Assembly: GCA_026708055.1 (NCBI GenBank)
Contig: JAPOVS010000052.1
Span: 24,174-88,173, forward strand
Direction of reading: 5' to 3'
DNA length: 64,000 nucleotides
Origin: a bacterium
Lineage (GTDB): Bacteria; Actinomycetota; Acidimicrobiia; Acidimicrobiales; CATQHL01
The notes under the pieces: generated by a model
Databases searched by the model: none
Seen by the model: only the letters and a program-made list of their open reading frames with translations
Told to the model about the DNA's origin: nothing
Translations under genes and position numbers: made by a program
Shown here: in pieces, positions 38,357 to 46,426 of the stretch
How the letters are laid out: every line of letters begins with the position of its first letter
Position numbering within the stretch: position 1 is the stretch's first letter

Positions 38357-39366
38357 ACGCAGAGGCCACCGCCGCCGGCCCGGTCGTCGAGGTCCGCGAG
38401 CTGGTGAAGGACTACGTGACCCGCGACGCCCGGCTGCGACAGCGCATCTCGCGCGCCGTCGACGGTGTCAGCTTCCGGATCCACGCGGGCGAGACGTTCG
38501 CGATCGTCGGCGAGTCCGGGTCGGGCAAGACGACGGTGGGGCGGGTGCTGCTGAAGCTCACGTCGGCAACCGACGGCACGGTGGTCTTCCGCGGCGACGA
38601 GATCCTGGACATCAAGGAGCGCCACTTCCGTCCGGCGCGGCGCCACATGCAGATGGTCTTCCAGGATCCGCTGGCGGCGTTCGACCCGCAGGCGACCATC
38701 CGCTCGAGCCTGCGCGAGTTCACCCGGCTCCGCGGCATCCAGACCCGTGCCGAGGAGAACGAAGCCATCGCCGAGGCGGTGCGGAGCGTCGGCCTCGAAC
38801 CCGAGATCGCCAACCGCCGGCCGTCGCAGGTCAGCGGCGGGCAGCTTCAGCGTCTCAGCATCGCCCGCTCGTTGCTGCCCGAACCCCACCTGCTGTTCCT
38901 CGACGAGCCCACGTCGTCGCTCGACGTCTCCATCCGCGGCCAGATCGTCAACCTGCTGCTGGACCTGCAGGAGCAGAACGAGCTGGCCTTCCTCCTCGTC
39001 GCCCACGACCTTCGGGTGGTCTACGCCATGGCCCACCAGGTGGCGGTCATGTACCTGGGCCAGTTCGTGGAAGTGGGTTCACGGGATCAGGTCTACGCCA
39101 ACGCCCGGCATCCCTACACGCGCGGCCTGCTGGACGCCGCCGAGTTGGACGAGCCGCCGCGCCGCGGCGAGCCGGTCCGCCTCGTCGGCGAGATCAGCGA
39201 GGAGGCGGCCAAGAAGCCGGGCTGCCGCCTGACGCTGCGTTGCCCGTTCGCGGTCGACCGCTGCGAGGAGCCGCAACCCCTCCGAGAAACCGAGGCCGGG
39301 CATCTCGTGCGATGCTGGCGGGCGATCGAGCAGCCCGTCGAAATCGGCCTTCCGTCCGACGACTGA
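38353..39366 (+). CDS. ABC transporter ATP-binding protein, DppF type
   Basis: 337 residues. Walker A GESGSGKTTVG, signature VSGGQLQRLSIARSL, Walker B LLFLDEPTSSLD and C-terminal GCRLTLRCPFAVDRC. ATG overlaps the preceding stop by 4 bp. Ends the importer set; there is no substrate-binding protein in this operon. hyuB follows 18 bp later behind AAGGAGC. Confidence 0.93.
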   Translation: MNAEATAAGPVVEVRELVKDYVTRDARLRQRISRAVDGVSFRIHAGETFAIVGESGSGKTTVGRVLLKLTSATDGTVVFRGDEILDIKERHFRPARRHMQMVFQDPLAAFDPQATIRSSLREFTRLRGIQTRAEENEAIAEAVRSVGLEPEIANRRPSQVSGGQLQRLSIARSLLPEPHLLFLDEPTSSLDVSIRGQIVNLLLDLQEQNELAFLLVAHDLRVVYAMAHQVAVMYLGQFVEVGSRDQVYANARHPYTRGLLDAAELDEPPRRGEPVRLVGEISEEAAKKPGCRLTLRCPFAVDRCEEPQPLRETEAGHLVRCWRAIEQPVEIGLPSDD

Positions 39367-39384
39367 GAACCAAGGAGCATCCCC

Positions 39385-41118
39385 ATGTCACAAGGCGCCC
39401 CGCCACAGGTCGATCCGGTCACCACCGAGGTGATCCGCAACGCCTTCATCTCGATCGCCTCGCAGATGAACAACAACCTGGCGCGGTCGGCGTACACGCC
39501 GATCATCTACGAGATGAAGGACTGCTCGGTGGGCCTGTTCAACCAGAACGCCGAACTGCTGGGCCAGGCGCCGGGCCTGCCCATCTTCCTGGGGAGCCTC
39601 GAAGCGGCGATCAACGCCACGACCGAGCACTTCGGCGGTCCGGAGATCTACCGGCCCGGCGACGTCTACGCCGTGAACGACAGCTATCTGGTCGGCAGCC
39701 ACCTCAACGACGTGAGCGTCTTCTCCCCGATCTTCTACGGCGGCGAGTTGGTGGGGTTCGGCGCCACCAAGGCGCACTGGATGGACATCGGCGCCAAGGA
39801 TCCCAGCCAGACGAACGACGCCACGTCGATCTACGAGGAGGGCTACCGGCTGGGCCCCACCCACCTGTACCGGGAGGGCCGGCCCGAGACGGGCGTGCTG
39901 CAGTTCATCACCCGCAACAGCCGCCTGCCCCGATCCATCTGGGGTGATCTGCACGCGCAGATCGCCGCCTGCCGCACCGGTGAGCGGCAACTCGGCGAGC
40001 TGATGGACCGGTTCGGCCGCGCCACGGTCGAGGAGGCGGCCGAGGTGGTCTTCGAGCAGTGCGAGCGCCTCGACCGCGAGGCCGTGGCGGCCATCGCCGA
40101 CGGCACGTTCGTCACCGAGGGCCAGATGGACAGCTGGGGCCCCGGCGGAGGGCCTGTGTACGTGCGCGCCACCGTGACCGTCGAGGGCGATGAGATGGTT
40201 CTGGATCTGGACGGGTCCTCGCCGCAGACACCGGGCTGTATGAACTGCGGCTTCGCCCAGACGGTTGCCGCCGCCTGCCTGGCCTACAAGCTCCTCATCA
40301 ATCCGGAGGTTCCGGTCACGGGCGGCACGTTCCGGAACCTGCGGGTGCTGGCGCCGGAGGCTTCGATATTCGACGCCAGGGAGCCGACGGCTTGCCAGTA
40401 CTACTTCCCGCATCTAGGGCTGATGATCGATCTGTTCATCAGCGCCCTGGCGTCGGGTATGCCCGAGAAGGTGGTCGCCGCCCAGCCTGCCGATCCGATG
40501 AACGTGCTCTTCGTCGGCAAGGATCCCGAGACGGGTGATCCGTTCGTAACGGGTGAGGCCACGGCGGTGGGTTGGGGCGCCTGGTCCGGCGGCGACGGCA
40601 CCAACGGGATGATCAACTACGGGGGTGGCGACCTGAAGAACATCCCCGTGGAGGTCCTCGAGTCCCGCTACCCCATCAGGGTGCACCAATATGCCGTCTC
40701 CCCCGACTCCGGCGGGCGCGGCCGCTGGCGCGGCGGCCTCGGCGTGGTGCGTGAGTACGAGGTGCTCGCCGACGGGGTCACCCTCTCCACGTGGTTCGAG
40801 CGCACGACGACACGCGCTTGGGGGCTGTTCGGCGGCGAGCCGGGCGGCACCACCGACGCGGTGATCACCGTCGACGGGGAATCAACGCCGGTACTGAAGG
40901 TGAATCGCTTCCCGGCCCCGGCCGGCAGCCGCCTGCGGGTCGTCACCGGCGGCGGCGGCGGCTACGGCGATCCCGCCGAGCGCAGCGAGGAGGACCTCCG
41001 CCGCGACCTCATCGAGGGCTACACCACGGTTGTGCCGCCGGGGCTGGACATCGACCTCGGCAACGGCGCAGCGGGCAACGGCGCAGCGGGGAACGGCGCA
41101 GGGGGGAACGGGTCATGA
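39385..41118 (+). CDS. hyuB: Hydantoinase/5-oxoprolinase subunit B
   Basis: 577 residues. HyuB motifs: DPVTTEVIRNAFISIASQMN, EMKDCSVGLFNQNAELLGQ, GDVYAVNDSYLVGSHLNDV and the late SPDSGGRGRWRGGLGVVREY. Partner of HyuA in ATP-dependent cyclic-amide opening. The last 20 or so residues are a Gly/Asn/Ala micro-repeat (GNGAAGNGAAGNGAGGNGS) that overlaps the next start and looks like slippage expansion. Confidence 0.92.
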   Translation: MSQGAPPQVDPVTTEVIRNAFISIASQMNNNLARSAYTPIIYEMKDCSVGLFNQNAELLGQAPGLPIFLGSLEAAINATTEHFGGPEIYRPGDVYAVNDSYLVGSHLNDVSVFSPIFYGGELVGFGATKAHWMDIGAKDPSQTNDATSIYEEGYRLGPTHLYREGRPETGVLQFITRNSRLPRSIWGDLHAQIAACRTGERQLGELMDRFGRATVEEAAEVVFEQCERLDREAVAAIADGTFVTEGQMDSWGPGGGPVYVRATVTVEGDEMVLDLDGSSPQTPGCMNCGFAQTVAAACLAYKLLINPEVPVTGGTFRNLRVLAPEASIFDAREPTACQYYFPHLGLMIDLFISALASGMPEKVVAAQPADPMNVLFVGKDPETGDPFVTGEATAVGWGAWSGGDGTNGMINYGGGDLKNIPVEVLESRYPIRVHQYAVSPDSGGRGRWRGGLGVVREYEVLADGVTLSTWFERTTTRAWGLFGGEPGGTTDAVITVDGESTPVLKVNRFPAPAGSRLRVVTGGGGGYGDPAERSEEDLRRDLIEGYTTVVPPGLDIDLGNGAAGNGAAGNGAGGNGS

Positions 41119-42335
41119 GCGTCCCCGCCGGGCCGCTGCGGATCCGGGGCGCCTCCTGGCTGGACGTCGCCACCGGCGAGTCGGCCCCGTGCGACCTGCT
41201 GGTGGACGACGGGATGATCGAGCGGGACGACGGGCGCGAGGCGCCGACCACCGACGCCTCGGGGATGACCGCCATGTACGGCCTGTGGGACTGCCACTCC
41301 CATCCCGGCGGCCTCATGTACGACAACGCCGGAGTGGGGTTCTTCGAGGGGCTGCCGGACCGCACCATCCGCGCCGGGGAGAACTTCGCCGGTGCGGTGG
41401 CGGCGGGCGTCACCGGCGTGCGCTGCCTGGCCGAGGGCGACGAGTTGGACCTGGCATGGGGCCGGGCCTATGCGGCCGGGACGTCACCCGGCCCGCGGGT
41501 CACCGGCGTGGGTCGCGCCATCCGCACGACCGCCGGCCACGGCACCTGCTTCCCGCGGCACTACACGCGCATGGAGTTGGAGTTGGTCTGCGACGGTCCC
41601 GATGAGATGGCCCGGGCGGTGCGCCGTCAGCTGGAGCGCGGCGCCCAGTGGATCAAGATCATGCTTACCGGCGGCCTCTACAGCCCGCACGAGACCTGCG
41701 ACGGGGGGCAGTTCACCGCCGCCGAACTGGACGCGGTCATGGACGTGGCCAACCTGCGGGGCATCCCGGTGGCGGCACACTGCGGCGGCGCCGAGCCGGC
41801 GATCGCCTTCTCCGAGCGTGGCGGGCGGTCGGTGGAGCACGGCTACATGCTGAACGAGGAGGCCGCCGCCGTCATGGCCGCCAACGGCACCTGGCTGGTG
41901 CCAACGGTGGGCGTCACCCACGACCAGGAGTACATCGAGGCCGAGAAATGGCCGAAGCACGCCGCCGAGCGGTCCCGGGAGGTTCTGCCCCACCACGCCG
42001 AGGCGCTGAAGATGTGCATCGCCGCTGGCGTGCGCATCGCCACCGGCGCCGATCTGAACCCCATCGGTGTGCGCCTCCACCGCGAGCTGGAGATGCTCGA
42101 GCGGGCCGGCATGGACCGGCGCTCGGTCCTGCACGCCGCCTCGGCTGGCGGTCGCGAGCTGAACGGGTTCGGCGGTGCCACCGCGGCGGTGCCCGGCGCC
42201 GCGGCCGATCTGATACTGCTGGAGGAGAACCCCATGGACTCCCTGCAGGCGCTGCGGAAACCACGGCTGGTGATCACCCACGGCCGCCCAGCGGCCGGCG
42301 AGATGGCCCGGGGATTGATCGGAGATTCGCCATGA
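41115..42335 (+). CDS. Metal-dependent amidohydrolase
   Basis: 406 residues. TIM-barrel amidohydrolase with the HxH in WDCHSHPGG, probable carbamylated Lys in WIKIMLTGG, His ligands in VAAHCGG and SVEHGYM, and the Asp in ATGADLNPIG, so the binuclear-metal set looks complete. Closest in style to imidazolonepropionase/prolidase-like amidohydrolases. ATG overlaps hyuB by 4 bp and its stop overlaps the next gene by 4 bp. Probably hydrolyses an amide or acyl-amino acid from the hyu step; inference. Confidence 0.85.
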   Translation: MSVPAGPLRIRGASWLDVATGESAPCDLLVDDGMIERDDGREAPTTDASGMTAMYGLWDCHSHPGGLMYDNAGVGFFEGLPDRTIRAGENFAGAVAAGVTGVRCLAEGDELDLAWGRAYAAGTSPGPRVTGVGRAIRTTAGHGTCFPRHYTRMELELVCDGPDEMARAVRRQLERGAQWIKIMLTGGLYSPHETCDGGQFTAAELDAVMDVANLRGIPVAAHCGGAEPAIAFSERGGRSVEHGYMLNEEAAAVMAANGTWLVPTVGVTHDQEYIEAEKWPKHAAERSREVLPHHAEALKMCIAAGVRIATGADLNPIGVRLHRELEMLERAGMDRRSVLHAASAGGRELNGFGGATAAVPGAAADLILLEENPMDSLQALRKPRLVITHGRPAAGEMARGLIGDSP

Positions 42336-43642
42336 CAAATGCAACCGGTTGCGACTACCCCGGCGGCGGCACCCATCCTGATGGAGGGCAACCCGATGGA
42401 CACTCGGCGTGTGCTGCGGCGCTCGCGGTCCCTGATCAGCCACCGCCGCCCGCCGCCCGGCGAGACAGCCCGGGGGATGTCGCCAGCGTCGCCATCACAG
42501 TTGAAGGAACCTCCGGCTACGCCGCCCGCCGCGCGACGTTCGGCAGGATCCTGGCCGCCGCCGACGTGGACCTGGCGTGGCTCCCCACCGGGGGCGACCT
42601 TGAGTACCTCACCGGCCTCCAGAGGCGGGTGCCGACGTTCGGCGACGTGAACTACACGCACGGCTGGGTGGCCGGCGCTTTCATGCTGCCCGGGCGCGAC
42701 CCGATCTTCCTGCTGCCGCGCAACTTCGTGGAGTTCGACCTCCCCGAAGGCGTTCCCGGCGAGGTCATCAGCGTGGACGAGATGGACGACGGCGACGCCC
42801 TGTTCGCGCAGGCCGCGGCCGCTCTGGGCCCCGCCGAGCGGATCGCCGTCGGCGCCCGAACCTGGGGCTCGGCCATCATGCGCCTGCTGGCGGCCTTCGG
42901 CGGGGCGGAGTTGGTGGATGCCAGCAAACTCGTGAACCGCATGCGCCGGATCAAGACCCCCGACGAACTGGCCCTCATGAAGCGGGCCTGCTCTCTCGCT
43001 GACACCGCCATGGCCGAGGTCAGCGATCGCGTCCGCGCCGGTGTCACCGAACTGGAGTTGGGCGAGGAGGTGAACTACCACCTGCTGCGCCTCGGAGCGC
43101 GCACGTGGTCGTTCGACACCGCCGTCTGGTCGATGGGTCCCGGCGACGCCCGCGACGCCAACGTGCGGATCTCCCAGCAGGCGCTGCGCGGCGATAGCGG
43201 GATCTCCTTCGACTTCGGCGCCGTGATCGAGGGCTACTGCTCCGACTTCGGTCGCACCATCCACATCGGCGACCCCGGCGAGGAGTACCGGCGGGTCTAC
43301 GAGGTCGTCATGGCGGCCCAGCAGGCCGGCATCGACACGGTGCGACCAGGTGTCACCGCCTCGGCGGTGCACCGGGCCACGCGCCAGGTGATCGTCGACG
43401 CCGGCTACGGCGACTGGTTCCGCCACCGCACCGGCCACTGCATCGGCCTGGACGTGCACGAGGAACCGTTCATCTCGCCCGAGGACGAGACGTCCCTGGA
43501 GGCCGGCATGACCTTCACCATCGAGCCGTCGGTGTTCTGGCCCGGACGGGTGGGCGTGCGGGTCGAGGACGTCGTGGTCTGCACGGCCGACGGCGGGGTC
43601 AAGCTGAACGAGTACTCCACCGACCTGGTGGCCAACGACTGA
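42332..43642 (+). CDS. M24-family metallopeptidase (Xaa-Pro dipeptidase/creatinase-like)
   Basis: Up to 436 residues. Creatinase N-domain (residues about 55-185), then the pita-bread catalytic domain with ligands in SFDFGAVIEGYCSDFGRTI (two Asp), RTGHCIGLDVHEEP (His), TIEPSVF and RVEDVVV (two Glu), so an active dimetal enzyme is likely. The ATG at 42332 is coupled to the preceding stop, but the first 54 codons lie in a second frame of a duplicated amidohydrolase tail and read as low-complexity Pro/Asp/Gly. The family-like part begins near ITVEGTSGYAARR (42494), where there is no ordinary start codon. Start is therefore uncertain. Confidence 0.85.
   Translation: MTNATGCDYPGGGTHPDGGQPDGHSACAAALAVPDQPPPPAARRDSPGDVASVAITVEGTSGYAARRATFGRILAAADVDLAWLPTGGDLEYLTGLQRRVPTFGDVNYTHGWVAGAFMLPGRDPIFLLPRNFVEFDLPEGVPGEVISVDEMDDGDALFAQAAAALGPAERIAVGARTWGSAIMRLLAAFGGAELVDASKLVNRMRRIKTPDELALMKRACSLADTAMAEVSDRVRAGVTELELGEEVNYHLLRLGARTWSFDTAVWSMGPGDARDANVRISQQALRGDSGISFDFGAVIEGYCSDFGRTIHIGDPGEEYRRVYEVVMAAQQAGIDTVRPGVTASAVHRATRQVIVDAGYGDWFRHRTGHCIGLDVHEEPFISPEDETSLEAGMTFTIEPSVFWPGRVGVRVEDVVVCTADGGVKLNEYSTDLVAND
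42351..42494 (+). pseudogene. Diverged second copy of the amidohydrolase 3' end
   Basis: In the same frame as the amidohydrolase, just past its stop, the sequence reads PAAAPILMEGNPMDTRRVL...HRRPPPGETARGMSPASP. This matches the enzyme's own last 50 residues (AAADLILLEENPMDSLQAL...HGRPAAGEMARGLIGDSP), with about half the residues identical and a constant 162-bp offset. It is probably the remnant of a deleted tandem paralogue. Confidence 0.8.
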
Positions 43643-43660
43643 GGATTGCGATCGTGGCGG

Positions 43661-43766
43661 GTGTCCGGGCGGGGCCGCCGGTGGCCGTCGTCGGGAGCGT
43701 CTGGCGAAATCGCTCCGCCGGCCGGCCCCCGGCGTCCCCACCCTCGCGCGCGGCGGGTGTCCGGTT
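43661..43766. repeat. Intergenic repeat element, copy 1
   Basis: 106 bp, with a 74-bp core (43673-43746) identical to copy 2, bounded on both sides by TGTCCGG. Contains a GGAGCG/CGCTCC hairpin with an 11-base loop around TGGCGAAAT. It ends 25 bp before the start of the SDR gene. Confidence 0.9.
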
Positions 43767-43790
43767 CGCTGAGGATCGGGAGGGACGGGG

Positions 43791-44531
43791 ATGATGCAGG
43801 CGGCGGGCGCGCTCGTCACCGGCGGGGCGCGCGGCATCGGGCGGGCGATCGCCGAGCGGTTGGCGCGCCGCGGCGACACCGTGGTCATCGGCGACCTCGG
43901 GTCGACGGCGAACGCGACGGCCGCCGAACTCTCCGCGGAGGGGCTGGCGGTCCACGCAGCCGAACTCGACGTCCGCGACCCCGAGTCCTTGGCTGCTGCC
44001 GTCGGGCTCGTCGAGGAGTTGGCCCCGCTGGCGACGATGGTCAACAACGCCGGCGTGTGCTGGATCCGGCCCCTGGTCGAGGTGATCCCCCAGGAGTTCG
44101 ACGACCTGATGTCGATCAACCTGCGCGGGGTGTTCTTCGGGATCCAGGCTGCCGCCCGCGCCATGGGAAGCCGCGGGGGCTGCATCGTGAACACCGCCTC
44201 CACGTCGGGATTCACCGCCTCGACCACCCCGATGGTGCCCTATGACACCTCCAAGGGAGCTGTGCGCATGCTCACCATCGCCGCCGCCCGCGAGCTGGCA
44301 CCCGCAGGTGTCAGGGTGAACGCCGTGGCGCCCGGGACGGTTGACACCGACCTCACACGCTCGGTTCTCGACGACCCGGGGGTGCTGGAGCGTCAAGCGG
44401 CCGAGCGGATCCCCCTGGGCCGCCTGGGCAGGGTCACCGATATCGCCGCCGCGGTGGACTTCTTGAGTTCCGACGACGCCGCCTACATCACCGGCCACGT
44501 CCTGGTCGTGGACGGTGGCTGGCTGACGTGA
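43791..44531 (+). CDS. Short-chain dehydrogenase/reductase
   Basis: 246 residues, classical SDR. Cofactor motif TGGARGIG at residues 10-17, NNAG at about 84, catalytic Ser in NTASTSG, YDTSK for Tyr/Lys, and the C-terminal GHVLVVDGGWLT. ATG 43791 (a second ATG follows at once) behind GGGAGGGAC. Substrate unknown; in this block it may oxidise an alcohol or hydroxy acid intermediate. Flanked by the two copies of the intergenic element. Confidence 0.9.
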   Translation: MMQAAGALVTGGARGIGRAIAERLARRGDTVVIGDLGSTANATAAELSAEGLAVHAAELDVRDPESLAAAVGLVEELAPLATMVNNAGVCWIRPLVEVIPQEFDDLMSINLRGVFFGIQAAARAMGSRGGCIVNTASTSGFTASTTPMVPYDTSKGAVRMLTIAAARELAPAGVRVNAVAPGTVDTDLTRSVLDDPGVLERQAAERIPLGRLGRVTDIAAAVDFLSSDDAAYITGHVLVVDGGWLT

Positions 44532-44537
44532 GAGCGG

Positions 44538-44644
44538 CTGTCCGGGTGAGGCCGCCGGTGGCCGTCGTCGGGAGCGTCTGGCGAAATCGCTCCGCCGGCC
44601 GGCCCCCGGCGTCCCCACCCTCGGTTGTCGGCGGCTGTCCGGTT
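44538..44644. repeat. Intergenic repeat element, copy 2
   Basis: 107 bp with the identical core at 44550-44623 and the same TGTCCGG borders. It starts 7 bp after the SDR stop and ends 30 bp before the RidA-family start. Core identity is complete while the flanks differ. Confidence 0.9.
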
Positions 44645-44673
44645 GGGGTAGCGATCTCTGGAAAGGAAGCAGC

Positions 44674-45057
44674 ATGGCAGACGTCACCGTGACCACCGAG
44701 GATGCGCCGGAGCCGCGGGGACCGTATCCGCACGTCCGGATCGACGGCGACCACGTCTGGGTGACCGGCCAGATCGGCCGCGACCCGGCCAGCGGTGACT
44801 TCGTGACCGGCGGGTTCGAGCCCGAGTTCCACCAGGCCATCACCAACCTGGCGCAGATCCTCACTGAGGTGGGCTGCACGCTGGCCGACGTGGTGCAGAC
44901 CTGCGTGCAGTTCATCGACGAGGACGACCTGGACTCCATGAATCGCATCTACGGCGAGCGGTTCGCCGTGCCGTACCCGGCCCGCACCAGCTTCGGCGTG
45001 GCTTTCCTCTGGAAGGGCGCCAAGGTGCAGATCGATTGCGTGGCCCGGCGCCCCTGA
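44674..45057 (+). CDS. RidA/YjgF/YER057c family protein
   Basis: 127 residues, the family length. Ends with PYPARTSFGVAFLWKGAKVQID, where the Arg that binds the carboxylate of imine substrates is kept. RidA proteins hydrolyse reactive enamine/imine intermediates; members in catabolic operons often deaminate pathway intermediates. ATG 44674 behind GGAAAGGAAGC, 30 bp after repeat copy 2. Confidence 0.9.
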   Translation: MADVTVTTEDAPEPRGPYPHVRIDGDHVWVTGQIGRDPASGDFVTGGFEPEFHQAITNLAQILTEVGCTLADVVQTCVQFIDEDDLDSMNRIYGERFAVPYPARTSFGVAFLWKGAKVQIDCVARRP

Positions 45058-45108
45058 CGCCCGCTGCGGCCGTACAGTCACCCGGTTCGAGACCCGAAAG
45101 GGGGCCCA

Positions 45109-45597
45109 ATGTCCGAGGAATCACAGCCGCCGACCGGAGGCATCCGCCCTGACCTCTGGTCGCGGACCTACCAGATCGGAGTCGTCGTGCGCGACATCAC
45201 CCAGGCGGCGGCCTTCTACGAGCGCCTCGGGATCGGGCCGTTCGAAGAGGGGCCGTCGGCTCACACCCTCGTCCGCAGGATCTACGGCAAGGACGCTCCG
45301 GACGTGGCGGTGAAGGGCCTCATCGCCCAGATGGGCAACATCGAGTTCGAGTTGCTGCAGCCGGTCGCGGGCAAGGGCATCCAGGCCGAGTTCCTCGAGC
45401 GTCACGGCGAGGGGGTCGTGCACCTCTGCGCCTATACCGATGACATCGACCGGGACATGGCCGACCTCACCGGCCTCGGTCACGAGGTGATCTCCTACGG
45501 GGAGGTCTCCGACGGCGGCCGCTTCGCCTACTTCGAGACCCGCGAGGTGGGCGGGCTCGTTCTGGAACTCTTCCAGCCGGGCGAAACCTTCACCTAG
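45109..45597 (+). CDS. VOC-superfamily (glyoxalase/methylmalonyl-CoA epimerase-like) protein
   Basis: 162 residues. Two beta-alpha-beta-beta-beta modules: YQIGVVVRDITQAAAFYERL with the first metal His position replaced by Gln, and GVVHLCAYTDDIDRDMADL with His and FELLQP/LVLELFQPG glutamates. Methylmalonyl-CoA epimerase-like or lyase-like; true reaction unknown. Short spacing to its neighbours puts it in the same rightward block. Confidence 0.75.
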   Translation: MSEESQPPTGGIRPDLWSRTYQIGVVVRDITQAAAFYERLGIGPFEEGPSAHTLVRRIYGKDAPDVAVKGLIAQMGNIEFELLQPVAGKGIQAEFLERHGEGVVHLCAYTDDIDRDMADLTGLGHEVISYGEVSDGGRFAYFETREVGGLVLELFQPGETFT

Positions 45598-45706
45598 TTC
45601 CGCTGCCGGCGAGCAGCGTTCTCTGCCGGGCGTAGAATGCGGCGCGCCCGTCCGGCAGGAACCTGAATGAGCGCGCTGCGCCGAGACTGAACAAGGAGCG
45701 AATGGA

Positions 45707-46384
45707 ATGGTCACCTACGACAGGGTCGAGATCGCCTACCCGGAGTTGAAGGACCTGGCCGACGCCATCGAGGACGGTCCCGGCGACCGGCTGGCGCGCA
45801 CCAAGGAGGGGGGCACCGTCGACCACGACGGTCAGCGCCGTTACCTCGAGCGCTACTACGAGATCGCCGCCGACGACCCCATTCAGCAGGGCTGGGACGC
45901 CAACGAGAACGAGTTCCACGCCAAGACGAAGATCTTCTCGGTGCTGGCCGACGCGATGGAGGTCGAGCTCGGCAAGGAGGAGGGACGGGCGGCGGTCTCC
46001 CGTGCCCGCCGGCGCCAGGGCAAGGACATGGGCACGCAGATGGCCGAACGGTCACGAGCCAAGGGCGACCCGCTCAGCCTCAACAACTTCTTCAAGGAGT
46101 TCTGGAGCTACTTCGCCTGGTCGCCGAAGCTCGACACCGAGCGCTACTACGAGGAGGACGGCAACCTGGCGAAGTACGTCCTGCGACTCAACTGCCCCAT
46201 CGGGGACTACCTGCGCGACAACGCCCCCGACGTGGAGTTCTCGTCCAACTTCTGCGACCTCGACGAGTTCATCGCGCTCACGTACAACCCCAATATCCGC
46301 TACTCCCGCAAGCGCTGGGTACCGGCGGGCGACCATTACAGCGAGCTGATCTGGGAGCTCGACAGCGAAGACGTCCTGGGCTGA
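45707..46384 (+). CDS. L-2-amino-thiazoline-4-carboxylate hydrolase-like protein
   Basis: 225 residues. The C-terminal half has the family pattern: VLRLNCPIGDYLRDNAPDVE, SNFCDLDEFIALTYNPNIRY and a closing G-D-H-Y-SELIWEL. Relatives open the thiazoline ring of L-ATC on the way to cysteine, or are uncharacterised. Two conserved cysteines are kept (NCP and NFCD). ATG 45707 behind AAGGAGCG. The presence of a hydantoin/ATC-racemase-type protein in the same block supports a ring-opening role. Identity rests on motif memory, so moderate confidence. Confidence 0.6.
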   Translation: MVTYDRVEIAYPELKDLADAIEDGPGDRLARTKEGGTVDHDGQRRYLERYYEIAADDPIQQGWDANENEFHAKTKIFSVLADAMEVELGKEEGRAAVSRARRRQGKDMGTQMAERSRAKGDPLSLNNFFKEFWSYFAWSPKLDTERYYEEDGNLAKYVLRLNCPIGDYLRDNAPDVEFSSNFCDLDEFIALTYNPNIRYSRKRWVPAGDHYSELIWELDSEDVLG

Positions 46385-46426
46385 GCTCTCCGGCATCCCC
46401 GTTCTTCGTTGGCTGAGGGCATACCG

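Noticed and set aside
41843..44227. Open antisense frame of about 790 codons over the amidohydrolase, M24 and SDR genes
   Set aside because: The sense genes have complete catalytic motifs; the antisense product has none.
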